Of a stretch of DNA of 64,000 bases, positions 61,673-64,000 are shown one piece after another. Position numbers and translations under genes: made by a program. The notes under the pieces are model-generated. The model had not been told where the DNA came from, did no database searches, and was given only the letters and a program-made list of their open reading frames with translations. Source of the stretch: Sphingobacterium athyrii (GTDB lineage: Bacteria; Bacteroidota; Bacteroidia; Sphingobacteriales; Sphingobacteriaceae); assembly GCF_003071065.1 (NCBI RefSeq), contig NZ_QCXX01000005.1, forward strand, positions 372,001-436,000. Reading direction: 5' to 3'. Each line of letters starts with the position of its first letter. The stretch's first letter is position 1.

Positions 61673-63007
61673 TCAACGTTTTTGTAAACTATTCTTATAA
61701 ATTTGTCCGTCTTTGACAATAAGGAGAAAATTTTTGTCCGGATCGGCCAGTAGTGCCAGGTCCCGGAGCGGATCGCCATTGACCAAAAGCATATCAGCCA
61801 TTGCTCCCTCTTCGATCACGCCAAGTTTGCCGGGATATGGGCTCCGTAAACCCGCAAGCTGTAACAGCTCCGCATTGTCCTGGGTAACCATTTTAATGAT
61901 CTCAGCATTCGTAAACCATTTTTGAAGACGGAGGATAAATGAATTTTGCAGTTCATTCAGATCTGGTTCAAAAAGGAAGTCGGTTCCCCAAGCGAGCTTA
62001 ACACCGTGTTTCTTGGCCAAAGGCCATACTTTTTCCTGTCCTTCGATAACGGGCTTGCGTTTTATTCGCCTTTGCGGATCCATATCAGGTGTGTCTTCGA
62101 CCAAATTTTGTAAGCTGAGCCAGATATTTTTCTCTGCAAGAAGTTGCAGCGTTTCCTCATCCAATAGCTGTCCGTGTTCGATGCACTTTACCCCTGCTTC
62201 GACCGCCCGGCGTATCGCCCTGGGGGTATAAGCGTGTACGGTAACATAAGTGCCCCAATCTTCCGCTGCTTCGACCGCCGCCTTCATCTCATCCAGGGTA
62301 TATTGCGTAACATCCACGGGGTCATACGCCGAAGAGGTGCCTCCGCCAGCCATCAGTTTGATCTGACTGGCGCCGAACCGTAAATTTTCCCTGACGGCTG
62401 TCAGTACCTCATCGCGTCCGTCGGCTATAAAAGTGGCTCCATATCTTTCGGCGCGTGAAACAATGCCGAAGAATCTGCGCGATTTTTCCTCTGGCGTCCT
62501 AAAATCACCATGCCCCGCAGTTTGGCTTACCGTAGCTCCGGAAGGCCAGATCCTGGGGCCGATTAGTTTACCTTTGTCAATCGCAGCCTTCAATGGAAAT
62601 ATCGGTCCACCCACATCGCGCACACTCGTAAATCCACGCATGAGCATTTTCTGCGCTGATTGGCCAACCTTGTTTACCAGAAATTCCTCAGAAAGATCGT
62701 TTGTCATCATCTGTGGCATTGTAAGTGCCCCAAAGACCAAATGCACATGGGCATCAATCAAGCCGGGCAGTAATGTTTTGCCTTTGGCATCTATCTTTAC
62801 AATTTCGGCTCCTGTGGTTTTAATGGGCGCAGCACTGATCGTTTGAATCGTGTTGCCGTTGATCAGAACGTGTTTCAGACCGTTAAGGCTCTGGTTTTTA
62901 TAATCTATGAGTTTGACATTTTCCAAAAGGATCTGTTTCTGCTGTGCTGTTAAAACATGGGTGCTGCAAGCACAGATAAAGAAGGTAAGTACATGACGTA
63001 AACGCAT
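61673..63007 (-). CDS. Secreted amidohydrolase
   Basis: 444 aa with a signal peptide (VLTAQQ, about residue 22). It is an imidazolonepropionase-like amidohydrolase: metal motif DAHVHLVFG (about 85-93), TVHAYTPRAIRRAVEAGVKCIEHGQ (about 255-279), and WGTDFLFEP carrying the late Asp (about 343). C-terminal GAMADMLLVNGDPL is the usual Ala-Asp-Gly strand. It probably hydrolyses a peptide or amide in the periplasm; the substrate is unknown. No partner gene is visible upstream. Confidence 0.92.
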   Translation of the reverse strand: MRLRHVLTFFICACSTHVLTAQQKQILLENVKLIDYKNQSLNGLKHVLINGNTIQTISAAPIKTTGAEIVKIDAKGKTLLPGLIDAHVHLVFGALTMPQMMTNDLSEEFLVNKVGQSAQKMLMRGFTSVRDVGGPIFPLKAAIDKGKLIGPRIWPSGATVSQTAGHGDFRTPEEKSRRFFGIVSRAERYGATFIADGRDEVLTAVRENLRFGASQIKLMAGGGTSSAYDPVDVTQYTLDEMKAAVEAAEDWGTYVTVHAYTPRAIRRAVEAGVKCIEHGQLLDEETLQLLAEKNIWLSLQNLVEDTPDMDPQRRIKRKPVIEGQEKVWPLAKKHGVKLAWGTDFLFEPDLNELQNSFILRLQKWFTNAEIIKMVTQDNAELLQLAGLRSPYPGKLGVIEEGAMADMLLVNGDPLRDLALLADPDKNFLLIVKDGQIYKNSLQKR

Positions 63008-63206
63008 AATTATTAAATATAATGTGTTTAAATAATACTATGACTACAGTCATCAAACCATATAAAAGACATGTTTAATGAACTATTCCCTAAGTTAAAT
63101 ATAATTTGGATATTTCTTTATTATAGTGTAATAATATTTCGCCATAATTAGTCGCTAAGTATCTCTGTACGATCAAAAAGTGCTATAATCAGCGCTAAAT
63201 TTTTAG

Positions 63207-63214
63207 TAAATTTG
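63207..63214 (+). promoter_or_regulatory. -7 box ahead of LytTR-type gene
   Basis: TAAATTTG, 9 bp before the ATG at 63224, gives a very short leader if used. Confidence 0.5.
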
Positions 63215-63223
63215 TCACTGATT

Positions 63224-64000
63224 ATGATCAGTTTAACTCGATGGCTAGGGCGGCACCAACAGGTCATTCCGGAAATATTTTCACTTCGGACCTCGCTGCG
63301 GTATGCTTTTTTGCTCGGAGGATCCTGTTATCTTTTTTTAATCATTTTTCAGCCTTTTGGTACCTACAATTTTGAAGATTCAGGGAAATATATACTATTG
63401 ATGGGCTATGGGGGCATTTTCGCCTTATCTTATCTATTCGCTTCCGCCTTATTGGCCAACAGAAAGAAATGGACGGTAAAAAAAGAATTCCTGCGTATGC
63501 TATTGGTATACGTAGCAGCGACAATATTGAATTTTTTATACAATAGCTGTATTGTGAGCCGGGTGTCCATGCAATGGATCAACTTGCTGTATATGGGACT
63601 TTATACCCTGTCGCTCTATGTACCCATCGGACTGATTTATTTTTTAACACTCATAAAAACGGATCGGGGTAAACCGACGGAGTCTGTATCGGTCCCTTTC
63701 GCCCAGAGGCAAGTTTTGCCGATACGGGTGAGTTTACCGGCGCAGCGTATATCGAACCTCGGCGCTCATACCCCGGCTGCTCCACTATTGGCGAGCTTAC
63801 CGGATCAGCATGCCGTGGTTTCTGATAACAGCACTGTTGTTTGTCTTGCTAATGGGAGCCAGCTTTTATGTTTTGGCCGACAGGATTTTATATTTGCCAA
63901 ATCCATGGATAATTATTGTGAGGTCTATTTTTATGAAAATAAAATAGCCAAAAAGGAGATTATCCGGATCACATTGGGAAAGTTGGCGGAGCAATTGACA
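63224..64000 (+). CDS. Membrane protein with LytTR domain (partial, cut by window end)
   Basis: Open to the window end (259 codons seen). About four hydrophobic segments (residues about 27-45, 59-73, 87-103, 115-138) are followed by a linker and the start of a LytTR DNA-binding domain (FIFAKSMDNYCEVYFYENK). Membrane-anchored LytTR proteins act as transcription regulators in Bacteroidota without a separate receiver domain. The ligand is unknown. Confidence 0.85.
   Translation, partial: MISLTRWLGRHQQVIPEIFSLRTSLRYAFLLGGSCYLFLIIFQPFGTYNFEDSGKYILLMGYGGIFALSYLFASALLANRKKWTVKKEFLRMLLVYVAATILNFLYNSCIVSRVSMQWINLLYMGLYTLSLYVPIGLIYFLTLIKTDRGKPTESVSVPFAQRQVLPIRVSLPAQRISNLGAHTPAAPLLASLPDQHAVVSDNSTVVCLANGSQLLCFGRQDFIFAKSMDNYCEVYFYENKIAKKEIIRITLGKLAEQLT

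Overview
The window looks like a Bacteroidota chromosome, most likely Sphingobacteriaceae (Sphingobacterium-like). The evidence is the gene families (DUF3078, DUF6263, 7TMR-DISM kinases, tricorn-like S41 proteases, Ig-like lipoprotein, futalosine hydrolase), promoters of the TAnnTTTG (-7) type, and few Shine-Dalgarno sites. The species is inferred, not proven.

Positions 1-18.4 kb are core genes: an Ig-like lipoprotein (cut by the window edge), mnmG, an ABC-F ATPase, apaG, an RsmI-like methylase, a hydrolase, a Nif3-like protein with a zinc-ribbon coiled-coil protein, a tricorn-like protease, a CPBP/DUF2007/cdsA run, anmK and gcvH. Two parS-like palindromes sit between mnmG and the ABC-F gene. 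A complete IS1182-type insertion sequence (18.4-20.2 kb) lies between gcvH and a DUF6263 gene without breaking either.

Positions 20.2-42.7 kb are also mostly housekeeping: PDH E1 beta, futalosine hydrolase, a PTPS/folE pair, an O-methyltransferase, two glucosaminidases, DUF3078, an amidase, a PIG-L deacetylase / tiny membrane protein / SSS symporter operon (with an unlisted 30-residue ORF), a peroxiredoxin-thioredoxin group, tRNA-Tyr, tRNA-Arg, an MFS transporter, a second tricorn-like protease and tRNA-Lys(CTT).

Positions 42,721-55,639 hold an integrative element of about 12.9 kb inserted in the 3' half of tRNA-Lys. It has a perfect 49-bp direct repeat at its ends, helically phased putative arm-type sites, a tyrosine recombinase at the right end, a degenerate SF2 helicase, a RadC/JAB protein, several unknown proteins, and an AT-rich cargo (unknown 221-aa protein, hairpin-dense noncoding block, Eco57I/TaqI-like N6-adenine methylase, 208-aa partner) that is a candidate but unproven defence module. 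No relaxase or conjugation genes are visible. Just beyond the right att site is a diverged copy of the element's left end, which suggests a second, decayed element in the same tRNA site. A structured minus-strand RNA candidate lies at 49.66-49.75 kb.

Positions 56.1-61.5 kb form a signalling cluster: a single-domain response regulator, a response regulator-histidine kinase hybrid, a 7TMR-DISM kinase, a methyltransferase and a GNAT-like acyltransferase. An amidohydrolase and the start of a LytTR-type membrane regulator (cut by the window end) finish the window.
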